Shown here: positions 7,370 through 9,088 of the stretch, one piece after another | Position numbering within the stretch: the stretch's first letter is position 1 | Layout of the letters: each line of letters opens with the position of its first letter | NCBI GenBank assembly: GCA_947175285.1 | Contig: CAMWMM010000171.1 | Location: 1-9,088, forward strand | Length of the DNA stretch: 9,088 nucleotides | Origin: an uncultured Lachnospiraceae bacterium | GTDB taxonomy: Bacteria; Bacillota_A; Clostridia; Lachnospirales; Lachnospiraceae | Reading direction: 5' to 3' | Program-made: the position numbers and the translations under genes | The notes under the pieces: model-generated | What the model saw: the letters and a program-made list of their open reading frames with translations, nothing else | Databases searched by the model: none | Told to the model about the DNA's origin: nothing

Positions 7370-7374
7370 CCTCC
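7370..7374 (-). promoter_or_regulatory. Ribosome binding site of purO
   Basis: GGAGG on the minus strand, six bases before the ATG at 7363. It fixes the start and rules out the longer upstream frame. Confidence 0.85.
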
Positions 7375-7404
7375 ATTCTTGCTCAGCCCGCGATATTTGG
7401 GCAA

Positions 7405-7457
7405 AGGCGTTTTCAACGCCTGCACAAATTCGCAGGTGAAAATCTTTGATTATCACC
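7405..7457 (-). other. Chain of three overlapping, mutually exclusive hairpins between guaB and purO
   Basis: In transcript order, hairpin 1 (7457-7435) pairs GGTGATAATC with GATTTTCACC, one mismatch and an AAA loop, starting right after the guaB stop. Hairpin 2 (7436-7419) pairs CCTGC with GCAGG and uses two bases of hairpin 1. Hairpin 3 (7421-7405) pairs AGGCGTT with AACGCCT and uses three bases of hairpin 2. A fourth weak stem GCCC/GGGC lies at 7386-7402. Only TTT follows hairpin 3, so it is a poor terminator. The region may tune the ratio of guaB to purO message or protect RNA ends; this is inference. Confidence 0.55.
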
Positions 7458-9076
<1,619 letters not shown>

Positions 9077-9088
9077 GGTTAATCAGTA

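Overview
The window looks like a low-to-mid GC Clostridia chromosome, most likely Lachnospiraceae. The grounds are the split purine genes (a stand-alone AICAR formyltransferase next to a PurO-type IMP cyclohydrolase), an Rpn/PD-(D/E)XK transposase-like C-terminus, a DUF3160 lipoprotein, GGAGG-type ribosome binding sites, and AT-rich spacers full of small palindromes. This assignment is inferred from gene content; no database search was possible.

Layout. All complete, recognised genes lie on the minus strand and read from right to left. At the right edge (8913-9088) there is a structured leader with three hairpins, two of them terminator-like, and a possible 27-residue membrane peptide. Next come guaB (IMP dehydrogenase, 7458-8912), a 94-base spacer of overlapping hairpins, purO (IMP cyclohydrolase, 6650-7363) and a stand-alone AICAR formyltransferase (5440-6621). 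Only 22 bases after that stop, with no visible terminator, follows a large DUF3160 lipoprotein (3120-5417). It overlaps by 8 bases a membrane-anchored CapA-like metallophosphatase (1667-3127). A 343-base AT-rich spacer (1324-1666) then carries phased A-tracts with an 11-base direct repeat, an exact three-way-junction fold next to a 10-bp hairpin, and a 44-residue single-span membrane ORF. That ORF ends 19 bases before a NodB-type polysaccharide deacetylase lipoprotein (356-1303). At the left edge the 3' end of a plus-strand Rpn-family gene converges on the deacetylase gene, and the two stop codons share one CTAG.

How the genes fit together. guaB, purO and the formyltransferase cover AICAR to FAICAR to IMP to XMP, the last two steps of IMP synthesis plus the first committed step to GMP. 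The second half is an envelope set: two lipoproteins with acidic, low-complexity tethers, a membrane-anchored CapA-like protein, and possibly a small membrane peptide. The short spacing suggests that the DUF3160 and CapA-like genes are co-transcribed with the purine genes. The deacetylase sits behind a structured spacer and may have its own regulation.

No CRISPR array, tRNA, rRNA or insertion sequence was found. The least explained material is the structured spacer at 1490-1569, the extra N-terminal domain on the CapA-like protein, and the two very small membrane ORFs.
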